48,297 nt of DNA from positions 1 to 48,297 of the forward strand of contig RCAB01000459.1 of the NCBI GenBank assembly GCA_003640385.1. The letters run 5' to 3'. Both the position numbers and the translations under genes were made by a program. A model generated the notes under the pieces. It was given only the letters and a program-made list of their open reading frames with translations. It made no database searches and had not been told where the DNA came from. Shown one piece after another: positions 25,030 to 38,417 of the stretch; position 1 is the stretch's first letter; each line of letters starts with the position of its first letter. This stretch comes from Setaria digitata. Its lineage: Eukaryota > Nematoda > Chromadorea > Rhabditida > Setariidae.

Positions 25030-27393
25030 ACACAAATTGATTGTTTCATTTTATCAGTAATCAAGCAAATAAACAAATTGATAAAACATTTTTCCTAATT
25101 TATACTAAATTTCTTCCATCTGCATGCCAAAAAAAAAGCAAAAAAACAAAAAGATGGCATCCAACTGTCATCACTATTAATTATTTATCTGCTGAAACAA
25201 TACTCCGATTGTAATAATTTTCTAATAATATTATAACTGCTAATTATCCACCGTTTTGTTTCAAAGGATCAGTTATATCCTTCAGTTGAGCATTAATGTT
25301 GTGATAATAATGAAAAATTTCCTCTAATTAAAAGATTTGTGATTCCAGCCATATTATCATAACGGCTACCAGCATCTGGCTATTTCATTGAGCCTAATTT
25401 GGTCAAAAACCTAAATTGGAGGGGATATGAAATGCTCAAAATATAGTACAAGAAAGACGAGAGAAAAGCAACACCTTCAAATAAAAATGATCGAAAATTC
25501 AAAATTAAACTGCATCATTGAAAAATAGTTATTAAAAAATTACTAAAAATGTCAATTTGTAAAATGAAATTTTTCAACGGAAATCATATATTTCGACAAT
25601 TTTTAAATTGCTATTAAATTTTTTGTTTAGATTCTCAATTCCTTGTCAGAAACTTAAATTATTTTTTTTAAAATATTAAAAATACGAGAAAAATATGCCA
25701 TGTTTTTTTCATTTACTATTTGAATGCCTGCCAACAACATGTTTTTCCTTTTTTTTTTTATCAAAAAATTCTATTTCATCTTTTGGCCCAACATTTATTA
25801 CAATTCATTACCTCATTAGGAATTAGTCATTTTCCAATTTTAATAATTTCAAAAAAAAAAAAATAGAAAGAAAAGACGAAAGAATAAAGGAAGGAAAAGG
25901 AAGCAAACTTATAAATTTAAATTTAGTGAAGTGAAAATGCACCTTTTTCTCCCCCCCCTCCCCCCCCCCCACTCCCTTAACACATTAATTAGTAATATAT
26001 TCGTTTGGTAAAATTGTCAATATAGTTAATGCTCTAAAAGTTTGATAATTTGTTGCTCATACTCGAAATCATTTCTCGAAATAAAACGAAGAAAAGATTG
26101 AAAGTTGGTATAGCAAGAGCAGGAGAACTGGTTTCTTGAAGCGATTCATTTTTCAAAAATGAATTTTTGTTAAAAAAAAAAAAAAAAAAAAGAAAGAAAA
26201 AAGGAGAAAGAGGAAGGAGAATCATCTACTGTGAATTACTGTGTATAAATGATTACACACAGTCACAAATAATTGAATTTATTAACAGGAAAAAAAAAAA
26301 AAAGCTCCAAATTATTATCGTTATAATTATCATTAAAAAAAAAAAAATTAATTAACCATAAAGAATAATACCTTTTTTCTTTTTTGTAACTTTTAAAATC
26401 AATCCCAATAAGCACAACATCATGTCATATGTAATAAGTGAAATATTTCATTAAACAATGATTATTTCATCATTTTTATTTTCTCTTATCACATTGATAA
26501 AGCATTATTTTAATGAAACAAAGTGACTGATAATTTTGATTAAATTTTGAGTTAGTTTTGTTTGTAATTTAAAATTCAGGGACAATTTCGATAGTTCCAC
26601 GACAAATAAATGTTAAAATTTACAATGAGGAAAAAATTCTGTAGCATTTTTTTTTTTAAATATTAATTGCTGAGCACTTTTCTTGTTAAAGAAAATTTCC
26701 TCACACAATCAGTGCTTCCAAATTATTAAATAGAATATCATTCCTTATTTTTGCTACCAAATTTAGTGATAAAAATTATCAAAAATTTATCAGTAAAAAG
26801 CTGCTAATGTGGCAAAATATTAAGAAGTAGAAATGACAAAAGTTAAAAAAAAAAAGAAAAAAAAAAAAGAAAAAAAACTGAGTTGTTTAGTGCGATGACA
26901 ATGACCAGTTTACTACTATCATTGTAATTATTAGTCATCAGATTAATTAGTATTTTATCATTGTCTTTTTTTTTTCTTCTCCCTCTCTCCCTCTCTCTCT
27001 GCCTTTAATTATACCAATTTTATTGAAAATTTGGAAAAAAAAAAGAAAAAAAGAATTGAAATAGCATAGAAATTTAAGAGATATGTGACTGTCGTGTAAA
27101 ATTTTCAAATGACATCTATGCGACAATGTCATATCTTTTCTTTTGACAAACTTTTATGCACCTCTCAAGCTTTTGAAGTTCTCTCTAAAACTCATCATTA
27201 TACCTGTTTCTTACCTGCTTCTTCTTCCACTTCTCTCTCATTCCCTCTCTAGCTCCTACCCAATCCACCATACCTACCCATCTCTCATCCTATCTTACCC
27301 GCACAATGCCTTCAGGGTAAATCGGTACCAAACACACTTGTCCCTTGTTGTTAACAATCGAACTCCGCCCATTTTTCCATACGTTTTATTCAA
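25030..27393. other. Intergenic region between SXP/RAL-2 genes 2 and 3
   Basis: AT-rich, with several poly-A tracts and a C-rich run near 25950-25972 (cccccc and ctcccccccccc). No coding frame with splice context was recognised. Confidence 0.6.
25068..25073 (+). terminator. Candidate polyadenylation signal of SXP/RAL-2 gene 2
   Basis: AATAAA 39 nt after the exon 3 stop. Another AATAAA overlaps the stop itself, at 25025-25030. Confidence 0.45.
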
Positions 27394-27400
27394 TATAAAA
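27394..27400 (+). promoter_or_regulatory. TATA-like box of SXP/RAL-2 gene 3
   Basis: TATAAAA (in caatataaaaagag) lies 141 bp before the ATG at 27535. Ttatcag words, inverse GATA-type sites, follow at 27415 and 27426. Confidence 0.4.
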
Positions 27401-27483
27401 AGAGAATTTTATATTATCAGTATGTTATCAGTTGCTATTACTGCAACGGATACGATACGATAGTACAGTAGTTATAAGTAGTT

Positions 27484-27484
<1 letters not shown>

Positions 27485-27516
<32 letters not shown>
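27485..27516. repeat. (TCAA)8 microsatellite just upstream of SXP/RAL-2 gene 3
   Basis: Eight perfect tetranucleotide units end 18 bp before the ATG, so they are probably in the 5' UTR or at the trans-splice region. Length variation here could alter expression. Confidence 0.9.
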
Positions 27517-27534
27517 CCGGTCAGTCTAATAAAT

Positions 27535-29302
27535 ATGAAATCTATCATTTTCCTTGCAATTGGTCTATTAGCTGGAGTAATCGGTCAGCAACCTGAAGTT
27601 CCACCATTTTTGGTTGGTGCACCAGAATCTGTTGTGAGAGATTTTTTCGATCTTCTAAGAAAAGATGAAACAAAAACTGATCCACAAACTGAAGCTGATA
27701 TTGAGGCATTTGTTGCTAAACTTGGTGGTGATTATAAGGTTCGATTCTTTTTTTTTTTCATAATTTATAAAAACTTCATGGATGCATTTAGGTTTTTAGT
27801 TTTATTTCTTGTTTAGTGAATTTTAGTGATAACTTTACTGATTATTATCATCGTGCTAGTGTACTCCTTTTTTTTTTTTTTTTATTTTTTTTCAGTTGTT
27901 TGTTTAGCTAGACACTTACTGGAAAAAAAAATTTTCGCATAAATGATTAGATCCCAAATTTCTTTTTTTTTTTTTTCTCCCAATGATAAACTGTTACCCA
28001 TCCTGTAATTCATATAGCAGTTTTGTCTAATACATCATCCATTGTAGAATTTAATTTTAGCCTCTGAAAAGGAGTTAAATTTTCATTAATTAAGAAACAT
28101 ATTCAGCTTATTAATTAATTCAAGTGCTAAATTATCAGTGCTTTGAAACTATTGGCAATTTTTTCATTTGCAAAAATTACGCCCAGAAATAAATAACTGT
28201 AATGAAATGAAATAATCGTATTCATTTCATGCTCATCATTAGTGTTCAAAATTAATTTCAGCGTCGATTTGACAAATTCAAAGAAGAAGTAAAGCAAGGT
28301 AGAGTGGAATATGAGAAAATTCATCAAACAGCGATAGCGAAATTTTCACCGGCAGCAAGAGAAGCTGATGCTCGAATGTCGGCAATTGCTGATAATCCAA
28401 ATTTAACCATTCAGGAGAAGACGAAACAAATTCAAACAATTATGAATTGTAAAAATTTTTCTTCCTTTTTATTAAAATTTTCAGATTAATTCACAAAAAA
28501 AAAAAAAAGAAGAAGGAGAGAGAGAGAGAGAGAAAAAAAAAGGAGCGATCAAATAGTTTTTCATTATAAAATATTCTTCAATCTTTCAAAATTTTCTTGT
28601 TTCATCCAAATATTTCGAAATAATTGGAGGAAATTTTATTTTGCACCCAGTATTGCAAACAGGTTTGCTATATGTCGCATTTTGAAACCAAGCAAAGAAC
28701 TTGTTTTAGAAAAAGCAAGCAAATTACATAACATTTTGGATGATAAATTTTGCTAAAAATTGAACTAAAATTAAATTTGAGTTGAAATTAGTTTAAAAAG
28801 TGTTGAAAATTTGTAAAATTGTATTTATGGTATTTCTGAATATTTCCGAAAATAAAAAAAGAAGAAAAGAAATTAAACAAGTGCTAAAAAAAAAAAAAAA
28901 AAAAAATTTATTTTAAAATACTAGCCTTATCACAGTGAGAGTTTGCAAAATTCACTCTCACTGTAGTAACAATAAGCTGTTGAAGATTTTTAAATTTTAA
29001 TTACAACTCTACATCTCATTGCTATAATGCTTATAAATTCTTTAAATCTTCTAAAATCAAATAAACATTTTTCATTAACAAAGTATTATTCTATTCTGAA
29101 ATGAAAAATAAAAAATCCAATTAAAAAAGAACAAAAATTTTCCAGCATTTAAACGTTAGATAAGGCAAGATTTGCTTGTCCAGCTAATTAATTAAAAATT
29201 TTAAATATTTTTAAATCAGATTTTCTTAAATAAATTGACTATTTTGCAGCACTACCGGATGCTACACGTAAGGAAATTATTGATGCACTGGGTCCACAAT
29301 AA
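27535..29302 (+). CDS. SXP/RAL-2 family secreted protein, paralogue 3
   Basis: Exons 27535-27738, 28262-28448 and 29250-29302 give 147 aa. Signal peptide MKSIIFLAIGLLAGVIG; signature VPPFLVGAPESVVRDFFDLL directly after it, with only a short QQPE leader instead of the poly-Q tract of paralogue 1. Exon 2 has AKFSPAAREADARMSAIA and ends in MN, split across the intron; exon 3 ends KEIIDALGPQ. Intron phases 0 and 1 and the 187-bp exon 2 match the other two copies. Over exon 2 it is closer to paralogue 1 than to paralogue 2. The protein is predicted to be secreted and mostly alpha-helical. Confidence 0.92.
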
Positions 29303-29608
29303 ACTTCATAAAATTGAATGTTGGCAAGTATAAAAATTGAAATTTTCTACCATTTCTTTTCGTTCTTTCCTCTCTTTTTTTTTTCTTGTTTCTCTTTTTT
29401 ATCACAGAGTGATTATCAGTGATAATAGTATGCAACATAAGAAAATGAACAAATCATTGAATGTTGTTAAGAAATATTTCACCTATAATTAATCATTGAT
29501 ATCTGTGTATTTTTGTTGTCTGATGAAAATGTATTAATTAACCATCAGTGCCAATACCATCACAATGTAGAAAGGAAAAATCGAAAAACTCTGTACCAAA
29601 TAATTATT

Positions 29609-29614
29609 AATAAA
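29609..29614 (+). terminator. Candidate polyadenylation signal of SXP/RAL-2 gene 3
   Basis: AATAAA about 307 nt after the TAA at 29300-29302. Confidence 0.35.
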
Positions 29615-29837
29615 ACTATGCAATACATTTTATAATACTGTCATTACAGATAAACTAATACTGAAAAATTTTAGTTCAATGAAATTTCCTCAAATCTTTA
29701 TCAAATATTCTATAACGCTATTATAACAATTAACAATGACTACTGTCTATCAGTATTGTTTTAATTTCAAAAGACTTAAATTAAAGCTATATGAAATTTA
29801 TGAAGGATATTGTATGCTCCAGCATCTTACATGTGAA

Positions 29838-30030
29838 TACTCTCCGCTACAGTATTTCACTTAAAAAAAAAAAAAAAGTGTGTTTAGATGCTAAAACTAA
29901 ATGAATAATGCCTTTGCTACAGTATCGTTATGCTAAAATACTAAAATTCTGGATACTGTACGATAAAATACTGTTGCATTTAAATCATGCAAAGTTTACA
30001 CTAAAAACTGTTTACTATAATATTATTTCA
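29838..30030. repeat. Second copy of the TACAGTA-rich dispersed repeat
   Basis: It contains ctctccgctacagtatttca, gctacagtatcgttatgct, ggatactgtacg and aatactgttgc. These are the same words as in transporter intron 3 at 11.4-12.0 kb. A weaker third match is at 34381-34402 (ctctgctatactatttctt). Confidence 0.45.
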
Positions 30031-30802
30031 CTCCAAAAAAAAGNAAAAAAAAAAAAAAAAAAGGCAATGAAGCAATAAAAGACTGTTAGAACTGTTTTAT
30101 ATTGAAGATCGAAAATAGCCTTTTTTTTTTTTTTTTTTTACTGAAATGAATTTCCGATAAATTAGCAAGTACTGCGTGAGAAACTTTTTTCAATTTTATA
30201 AACAAAATTTAATGCAGTAACTGGTGAAATGATACCAAATATGATATCTTTCTGATATTTATCAAAATATATTACAGTTGTTTTGTTTGTTTATTTTGAA
30301 ATTATTTGTGCACTACTTTTAGATGGCTCTTTTTTTTTTCGTTTAAATATACTCGAAGTTAGTTTTATCAAAATCTGATGCATTGCATTTACATGCGAAA
30401 AGATTTTGATACATCAACATTCTAACATTTCCTTCAAAAATTTCTTCATATTTTGTTACTGTTGTTGAGCTACTTTTTCTGATGATATTTTTGAATAATT
30501 ATATATAATTAATAAAAAAAAAAAAAAAAACTTTATTTATTCATTGCATTCTCAAATTTGGCATTGATTTTATCACAAATAAGAAAAATTCAATAATATA
30601 TTACAATTATTTTTCTATGAAAATGTTCTACTAGTTTTACATGAAGTTCAATTAGCCGGAAAAAAAAACAAAAAAAAAAAAAAGAAGTGCAAATAGTTAC
30701 TTGATAAACAATAAATAACTGACTTCGATATTTAAACGAAAAATAAAAAATGAAAAAGAAAAGAGCCATCTTAAAGTGGTGTACAAATAATTAATTCATT
30801 TG

Positions 30803-30928
30803 ATGCCATTTGCTTCTGACATTTCTGAAATTTACTTTGAAATCAAAGAAAAAGAGCAAATAGTAAATGATTTAGCGAAACTCTTATATGAAGAGGTTCA
30901 CAGCCACTTCACTGCTTACTCATCCTGA
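30803..30928 (+). CDS. Short coding-like frame, product unknown
   Basis: ATG at 30803 opens a 41-residue frame ending in TGA at 30926-30928. Its composition is non-simple (starting MPFASDISEIYFEIKEKEQ, ending EEVHSHFTAYSS), unlike the surrounding poly-T frames. There is no signal peptide, known motif or clear acceptor. A chance frame of this length is expected now and then, so this is weak. Confidence 0.2.
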   Translation: MPFASDISEIYFEIKEKEQIVNDLAKLLYEEVHSHFTAYSS

Positions 30929-32786
30929 AAGTAAAAATAAATATGATTTTAAATTGATATTTAGATTGAATAGACAAAATAAACTTGTCAAACACTTCTT
31001 TAATTAAATTAATCAGAAAGTGGAACTTATAATTTTAGTGAATGCTTCCAAAAAAAAAAAAAAAAAAAAGAGAGAAAAAAGAGAAAGAAAAAAATTGAAA
31101 AACATTATATGGGAAGGAAAATTAATTAATTAATCTTTTAATGAAATTTTCTTAAAATTTAAATTCACGTTATAGATCCATGCGATGACCATTAGTCTTG
31201 CTTCTGAATACAACGACAGCAACATTTAACTGTTTTGTAAAATGCACAAAAACAATGATGTCGGAAATTAAAGAGTGATGATGTCAGCGGTGAGGTCATT
31301 ATTTTCTAACTTTTGAAATGTCTTCTTAAAAATGTAATGTTTTCATTTTTGTCACTCTTTCTGTGTTATTTTTCAAAATTAGAAACAATTTTAACTTCTT
31401 TTTTTTTTTTTTTTTTCTTCTTATTTTGAGCCAAACAAACAGTAGCATGCAATTTCTTATAAATTTTTCTATTAGATAAAAAATATTCTGAATTGAGAGT
31501 TTTCTGTAATAAAAAGAGAAGAAACATTAATGCAACAGCTACCTGTCTTTTTAGAAATTAATTTTTTTTTTTTTTTAAGAAAAAAAAACAAAAAGGATGA
31601 TTAACACAAATTATATGTTATGGATATATTTTATTAAATTAAAATAATGTTGCAAAGTAGTCATCAAAAAAAAAAAATTCCTACGGTAAGTAATTGAAAA
31701 AGAATTTCGAACAGTGGAAATGAAGTTCAAATAATTTAAAATATAAAAAATGAAGATAATTAGGGAATGACCGTGAAATTTTAGTAATTTTTACATTCCA
31801 AAAGTCTTACAGTAAGTGATTAAATGATTGCATTTGACAATCAATCTTTTATTACGCCATCACTTCATCGAAGCGTTTAGAAGAAAAAAAAAAGGAAAAA
31901 TTTTCAAACGAAAATGATTAAATCATTGAAATAAGTGAATTAAAGGATGATGACTCATCGGAATTAAATTCTTCACTTTTTTAAGTTAAAAAATTCTTTA
32001 TATCAACATTTTCCTATCTATTTATCACTGGTTATCAGTTATGAGCTCATAAAAAGATGATTATAAGGATAGCTGAGAACTTGAAAATTCAGCCAGCAAC
32101 ATCACTTATTTGATTCAAAAGAAAAAATAGTGCTATATTTGAAATTTCAGGCGAAATTTCAAATGAAATATTAAACCTGGAGGCTTATTGAAATTTGAGT
32201 AAATTTAAGTATTTTAATTTTCATTAAGAAAGCTTTTTTGGAGCTGGACACTGATGGATGATTTTATGAAAAGACTGATTTTTTTTCTTTACTAACAGTT
32301 ACTTACTGATAAGTAACATGGAAATGATTACTCAAATATTTTTTTTTTTTCGTTTTTCTGCTTTGGAATTTCATTGAAAATGAAAAACAAAATGTAAGAT
32401 GTTGACAAATAAAAAGTTTAAAAGAAGAAATGTAAAATTTAAATAACGAAAATGAAAGGTTTCACTTCTATTTTTTCCATTTTTTTTTTTTGTTTTTATT
32501 TATTTTTTTATAATTTCGGAGACGTTGCAGTTGAGATGACTCATATGGATTAATTTTTAATAAAATTGAATTAATATTCGCAAAATTACTGCAATATAGC
32601 TGTTGCTTTGTTCTAGGAAGTGAGGAGTCATTGAGCAATAAAACATTTCTGAAATATGCTTGGAATTTAAAAAATTTCCAATTCCTGACAGAAAAGTTTA
32701 CGAAATGTTATTCTTTGGTCGATAATAACTCAAATCATTATAACTTTCTTTTTTTTTTTTAAACATTTTCATTACCAATAGTAATT

Positions 32787-33265
32787 TAATTAAAAATAAA
32801 GAGTAATAATGTTAATTAAAAATAGAGAGTGATAATGTTAATTAAAAATAAAGAGTGATAATGTCGATTAAAAATAAAGAGTTATAATGTTGATTAAAAA
32901 TAAAGAGTGATAATGTTACTTAAAAATAAAGAGTGATGATGTTAATTAAAAATAAAGAGTGATAATGTTAATTAAAAATAAAGAGTGATAATGTTGATTA
33001 AAAATAAAGAGTAATAATGTTAATTAAAAATAGAGAGTGATAATGTTAATTAAAAATAAAGAGTGATAATGTTGATTAAAAATAAAGAGTGATAATGTCG
33101 ATTAAAAATAAAGAGTGATAATGTCGATTAAAAATAAAGAGTGATAATGTTAATTAAAAATAAAGAGTGATAATGTTAATTAAAAATAAAGAGTGATAAT
33201 GTTAATTAAAAATAAAGAGTAATAATGTTAATTAAAAATAAAGAGTGATGATGTTAATTAAAAAT
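32787..33265. repeat. 26-bp minisatellite, 18 full units plus a partial
   Basis: The unit has the form taattaaaaataaagagtga followed by taatgt. All 18 units are exactly 26 bp (32787-33254), then a partial unit to 33265. Variants recur at fixed spacing: the gagtaat form is at units 1, 9 and 17, and the tagagag form at units 2 and 10. This gives an 8-unit, 208-bp higher-order period. There are no open frames through it. Confidence 0.95.
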
Positions 33266-36200
33266 TTTTCTTCATTCTTTTTCTCAGCCGCCGTTCCTAT
33301 CATTCAGATGGAAGTTGGAAATTGATCAAATCTGGAGGAAAATGAAAATGACAAGATCATAAGTAATAAGTACAGAAGTTGCTGATGAGTTTTAACCTTT
33401 CACTGAATATTTTGTTTAATATTTAATATCTCTTTTTCTATTTTCTTAATTAAATTAGCTTAATGAAAGATATGTGAAGGAGGAAGTGGGATAGTAGCAA
33501 TGTGAGATAATCAATTATCATCAGAAAAAATGAAACTTCCAAAATATTAACAATTATGATTTATGAATGATGAATAGTATTTTAGAATATTTTTCTGCAA
33601 AAAGAAATTGATTGCTTAAAATGTCTTAATTTAAAGCAATTTTGTGAAAATCATCAAAAAATTTTATTATTTTTATTAAAAAATTTTAAATGAAAAAAAA
33701 AGGTTAACTAATGCTTTGCTGTAAGAGTAATTCTTTTTTCTTTCTTTCTTTTTTTTTTTTTGTTTTTTGGTTTTTTTGCTTCATTTAAAACATACAATAT
33801 TTGTCCTTTTTGATTTTTCTTCGCCCTTTAACTTGCTGCTAATTGAACTTAATTTGATAATTTAAATTAATAACTCGATATATTCATAATGTCGTTTACT
33901 GTAAAAAAAAAAAAAAGCGGTGACAAAGAGACTTTTTTTTTTCATCAAATAATATTTGTTGTTTTCAACTTTCTCCTTCTAATTCGAGACTTAAAATTTG
34001 ATAAATTTTATGTTTAAAACTGGTAATGCAATTTAATGAATATATCATCAACAGCAATTAACACTCAAAAATGACACAATATTACTCATCAACTGATTTT
34101 TTTTTTTTTTTTGCGGTAATTAGATTAGAGTAGCTTGAAGAAGTGCTTGTTGTAAGGTTGAAAAAGCCGAGAATGTTTATTAGTTAGTGCTTGATGATCA
34201 GGAACAAAGAAAAATTAAATTTTGACGTAATTTTAGTGATTTTTTTTTTTTTTGAATTTCAATAAAATTGAAAAATAAATGAAGCGAAATAATGGAATTG
34301 CTCCAATTATTATTATTACCTCTGAGTACTCAGTAGCACTCATTAAGCTAAATTACTTAGGCTAGATATTTCGTACTGCATCTCTGCTATACTATTTCTT
34401 GAACAGTAAAAGCCAGAAAATGATAGTGAATCACTTATTTAAGATTGGTTTGTAATTTTGGTATCGTTTCGAACTAATATTCACCACAAAAACTTGAGTA
34501 GTTAGATTTATAATCATTAATAATTACTGTCATTTGCTATTAAATTACCCTTAATTATTACTAAATTACAAGCAATGAGTTTCAGATATACATTTAATCG
34601 AAATTTTTTATTAAATTTTATAGAATTTAAATGTTCAGGTAAAATTGATGGAGTAGAATAAATACTTTTGAATTTTACAATAACTTCATTAAACTTCCAA
34701 AGAAAAAAGTGATATTCAATATACTGATAAGATGAAAATTTTCAAAACAAGTTCATTCAAGATTTATATTTGTTGTAATCATAAATCAGTAAGCACAATC
34801 GCTATTAGAAATCACAATTATATACTAAAATCTGAAAAATACATTTGAATCATCTTATCTCAATTTGATAATTTCAACAGAAAGTTCACCGATTATTATC
34901 AACACCACATTACATTAAAAAATAATAATAAATCCTGCAAGGAAAATGACTGGTAATCGTTATTACAATAGATGGAAAAAGAAAATTTTTTTTTTGGCTA
35001 GTTTTCTAAACTAGTCCAAAAAGTATTATTTCAATATGTTGAACATAATGGAAATTCTGAAGAGATAAATAAATGATAGAAGGTAAAAAAGCAAGCCTAG
35101 CAAATTTAGAATGACACTTTTACTTGCTGATTAAATCACAAATTTAAATAATTGTTTTCATTTAACTCTTTCATTAAATTACTTCTTGAAAATCAATTAA
35201 TTATGAATTTTTGTATTTAATCAAAAAGAATCTCTTTTTTTTTTAAACTCTTTTCCAGACTTTCCAAATTGCTAAAAAAAATTGCCTCCTGTATAAATGA
35301 CAGGAATTTATTAGCATTTACAAGCTGTTTGGATTATTAAAAAGTAAAATTTAAATTCTCGAGAAAAAAATAGTCCGTAAATAATTGATTTTAAAGAAGT
35401 AATTTAATGAAGGAGACGAATTAGGGAAGAACTAACAACTTTGCATACTTTTTTCAAATAAAAAAAATTTTTTTTTTCTTTTTTTTCTTACGGTTATTTA
35501 TCCAAATGAATTCAATTATCCTTAATTACCTCCAAGTACAGGTATAAAGTGGATTATTTATGCAATCTTTTATTAACTTTTAATATAATTACCTTTAATT
35601 GCTGTTTGTTTAGTTATTTTTAATTGAGATATTCACTGAATCATTGCCTTCTCCTTTTTAAAGCAATTTTTTTTTACACTTCTTTTAATATTTCATGTAA
35701 TTCTTTTTTCTATTAACTGATCTATACGATTGTAATAAAAATTTATAATCTATGCAATTACATGTTTGTAACTTATAGAGATTGGTGTAAAAATTATTCC
35801 AAAAATGCTGTTAAAATTTAAATTATATATGATTTTTTCTTTTTCTTTTTTTTTTTTGCGTAACTAATCGTTTTTTTTTTAAATTATTTTTTGCTAATTA
35901 TATTGTTTCTTTTTTTTTTTTAGATAAGAAATTAAGAATTTGTTACTAGCTATTGCGCAAAATTAGAAAAATCTTATAAATTTGGATAAAATTGAATATT
36001 AACTCCAAAATTTCCAAATATCAAATGCATCAAATAAAATTTTGTTTTACAAATCTTATCATTTCATTGCTATATTCCTCCTTATCAGTTCATATATCTA
36101 TAAAATAATTCAACTAATTTGGTTTAATTCTTTGCTACCTGATGCAAAATAATTATAAAAACTGGTTTTGAGCTAGAAAAATGGGTCGCTTAATTTATAT

Positions 36201-37540
36201 TAATTTATAATATCCAATTAATGAATTGAATTTAAAATTTTGTCAAATTTCTAAAATTTTTAATAGTGCTTTTTTTTTTTTATTATTATTCGCTTCAGCC
36301 TTATGTTTCTGTTCTATCATTTTTGTCTTTTTTGTGTTTAGCATTTTTTTTTTCTTTTAATGAAATTTGTCTAATAAGCATGTCCTAACCAAAATATTTG
36401 AATAAATATTGAAATAAATAAATATTTTTTATTTCCTGTTAAAAAGTAAATAAATTAATGTTACTCACACAATTTTTTGGTTTACCGAAGAAAAAGAAAT
36501 GAGAAAAACTAACAAATAGAATTCACTGAAATTGCTAGTTCAAAAAATGATAAAATAAAAAATAGAACATAAAGGAATAAAAAAAAAAAATAAAATAAAG
36601 ATGAAAAATGATAAAATAAACAAAGAATTTGAGTGTAATTATTTGAGTTAAACCTTGCTAAAATACTTAAAGAACTTCGATAAAAAAAAAAAGAGTTTGC
36701 CTTTTTCCTTTTTTTTTTTTTTTTTCAACTTATGACCTTATTGAATTACTCCAATTGACTTTGCTTGAGACTAGTTGAACTGATTCAATTTGTAATTTGT
36801 GAAAAGAAATCATTTATGAAACAGTAGAATAAAAAAAAAAAAAAAAGTGAATTATTGCAGAAGATAAACGAATTAGAATTTAGGCACAATAAATAAATGC
36901 CAATCAAAATAATTAACGAGACGAAGAGTCATTTATATTTATATTTATTAATTGAATGGAAAGTTCTATTCATGCCAAAGAAATATTTTGATATCTATTT
37001 GGTTAGCCTAAAATCGAACAATATTTTTCTGATGAATGAAATGATAGAAAATAAACAAGCGGAAATGATAATGGAAGAGGCAAAAGCAAAAGTGATGATA
37101 AAAGTGAGGGAAATATATATATCAGCTTTTCTTGACTTATCAAATTTATCAGGCTGATCCTGAGATATCTGGCTAATTGTATCATTAACCGGATCCTGTT
37201 AGAAATTAGAAATGGACGTCAATTTCTGCGTGATTCAACGGAGCTCTCATTAATTGCATCAATAATTGGGCAGTATAAACGGCAATAAATGGAAGAATTG
37301 GCCTTAATTTTTTGATGAACTATTAAAATTCCGATTAATCACTCTGCTAATTAATTTACAGGTAATTCGATAAACTTCTGAAATATTGCACTTCTAAATG
37401 AAACTTATCACTATTGCAATTATGATTGTTTGGCAACAAATTCAAATATGACTGTAGTGTAAATTAGTGCAAACTGGAAGCTAAGCACTGGGCTTTATAG
37501 CTAATTCTAGCTTAATAACCTTAATTAGACTATTTTGTTT

Positions 37541-37626
37541 GCTAGTTCAGAAGACTAAGAACACTTTTTAATAGAATTTTGTAGCTAGTTCAGAAGACTA
37601 TGAACACTTTTTAATAGAATTTTGTA
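37541..37626. repeat. 43-bp tandem duplication
   Basis: 37541-37583 and 37584-37626 are identical except for one base (gactaagaac versus gactatgaac). No N lies between them, so this is likely a real recent duplication. Confidence 0.95.
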
Positions 37627-38417
37627 GCTGAGTTTAAATTTTGCTAAAAATTTCAATGTGGTTAAATTTATTACTCAAATAAATCTCAAATAATTTTAGG
37701 AAATGTAAAATTGTTTGATTAAGTGTTATTTTGACTAGACTTGATGAAACAGCTAAAAATTCGATAAATTGTTGATTTGAATTTTGATAAATTTCCAGTT
37801 TAGGCTGATTATCAATAGCGCATTCTTTATCAGTTTCTTTTCCTCTTTTTTTCCCTTCTGCTGATTAATCTTTCAAAATTCTCACTCTTCAATTGCTCAC
37901 TATAAATAACAGAACAAATCATCTTTTGCACATTAAAACAAGATATATTAATTAGTTTTAATGAATTTTAATCGCTACGTTTGCACTAAGATGGGAAAAA
38001 ATCGTGAAGCAAATGCTAAATTTCAAGGGATTGTAATTTTCAAATTTTTATTTTATTTTTAAATTTTGAAATCGCGAACTGATAATGTTGAAGACAAAGT
38101 GAGACTGCTGTGTTTTTATTTTTTTTTTTTGAAATTACCACACAATTCTATATAATTAATTAATTTAGCATAATTAATCTTTCCAATTGATTTTCCATGC
38201 ATTTTTGCTGTTCGTTAGATAATTTATTTAATTGTGATAATTTCTATAATCTTTGTAAAATTAATTAAAATTACTGCACGATTAATTTCCAAATTTTGTG
38301 TCGATACTCTTATTTTTTGTATTAAAAAATTTGTTATCATAAATTTGGCATGAAGTTTTTGAATTATTGCACAGTCTTTTGTCTAAGATATTATTTTAAT
38401 GTAATTAACTTTTACAA

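Larger units (their letters stand above)
29303..32786. other. 3' UTR of SXP/RAL-2 gene 3 and gene-poor region
   Basis: A candidate poly(A) signal lies at 29609-29614. A single-N gap lies in a poly-A run at 30044. A TACAGTA-rich repeat and one short coding-like frame are listed separately. A possible small minus-strand frame at 31175-31240 has no good splice support. Confidence 0.55.
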
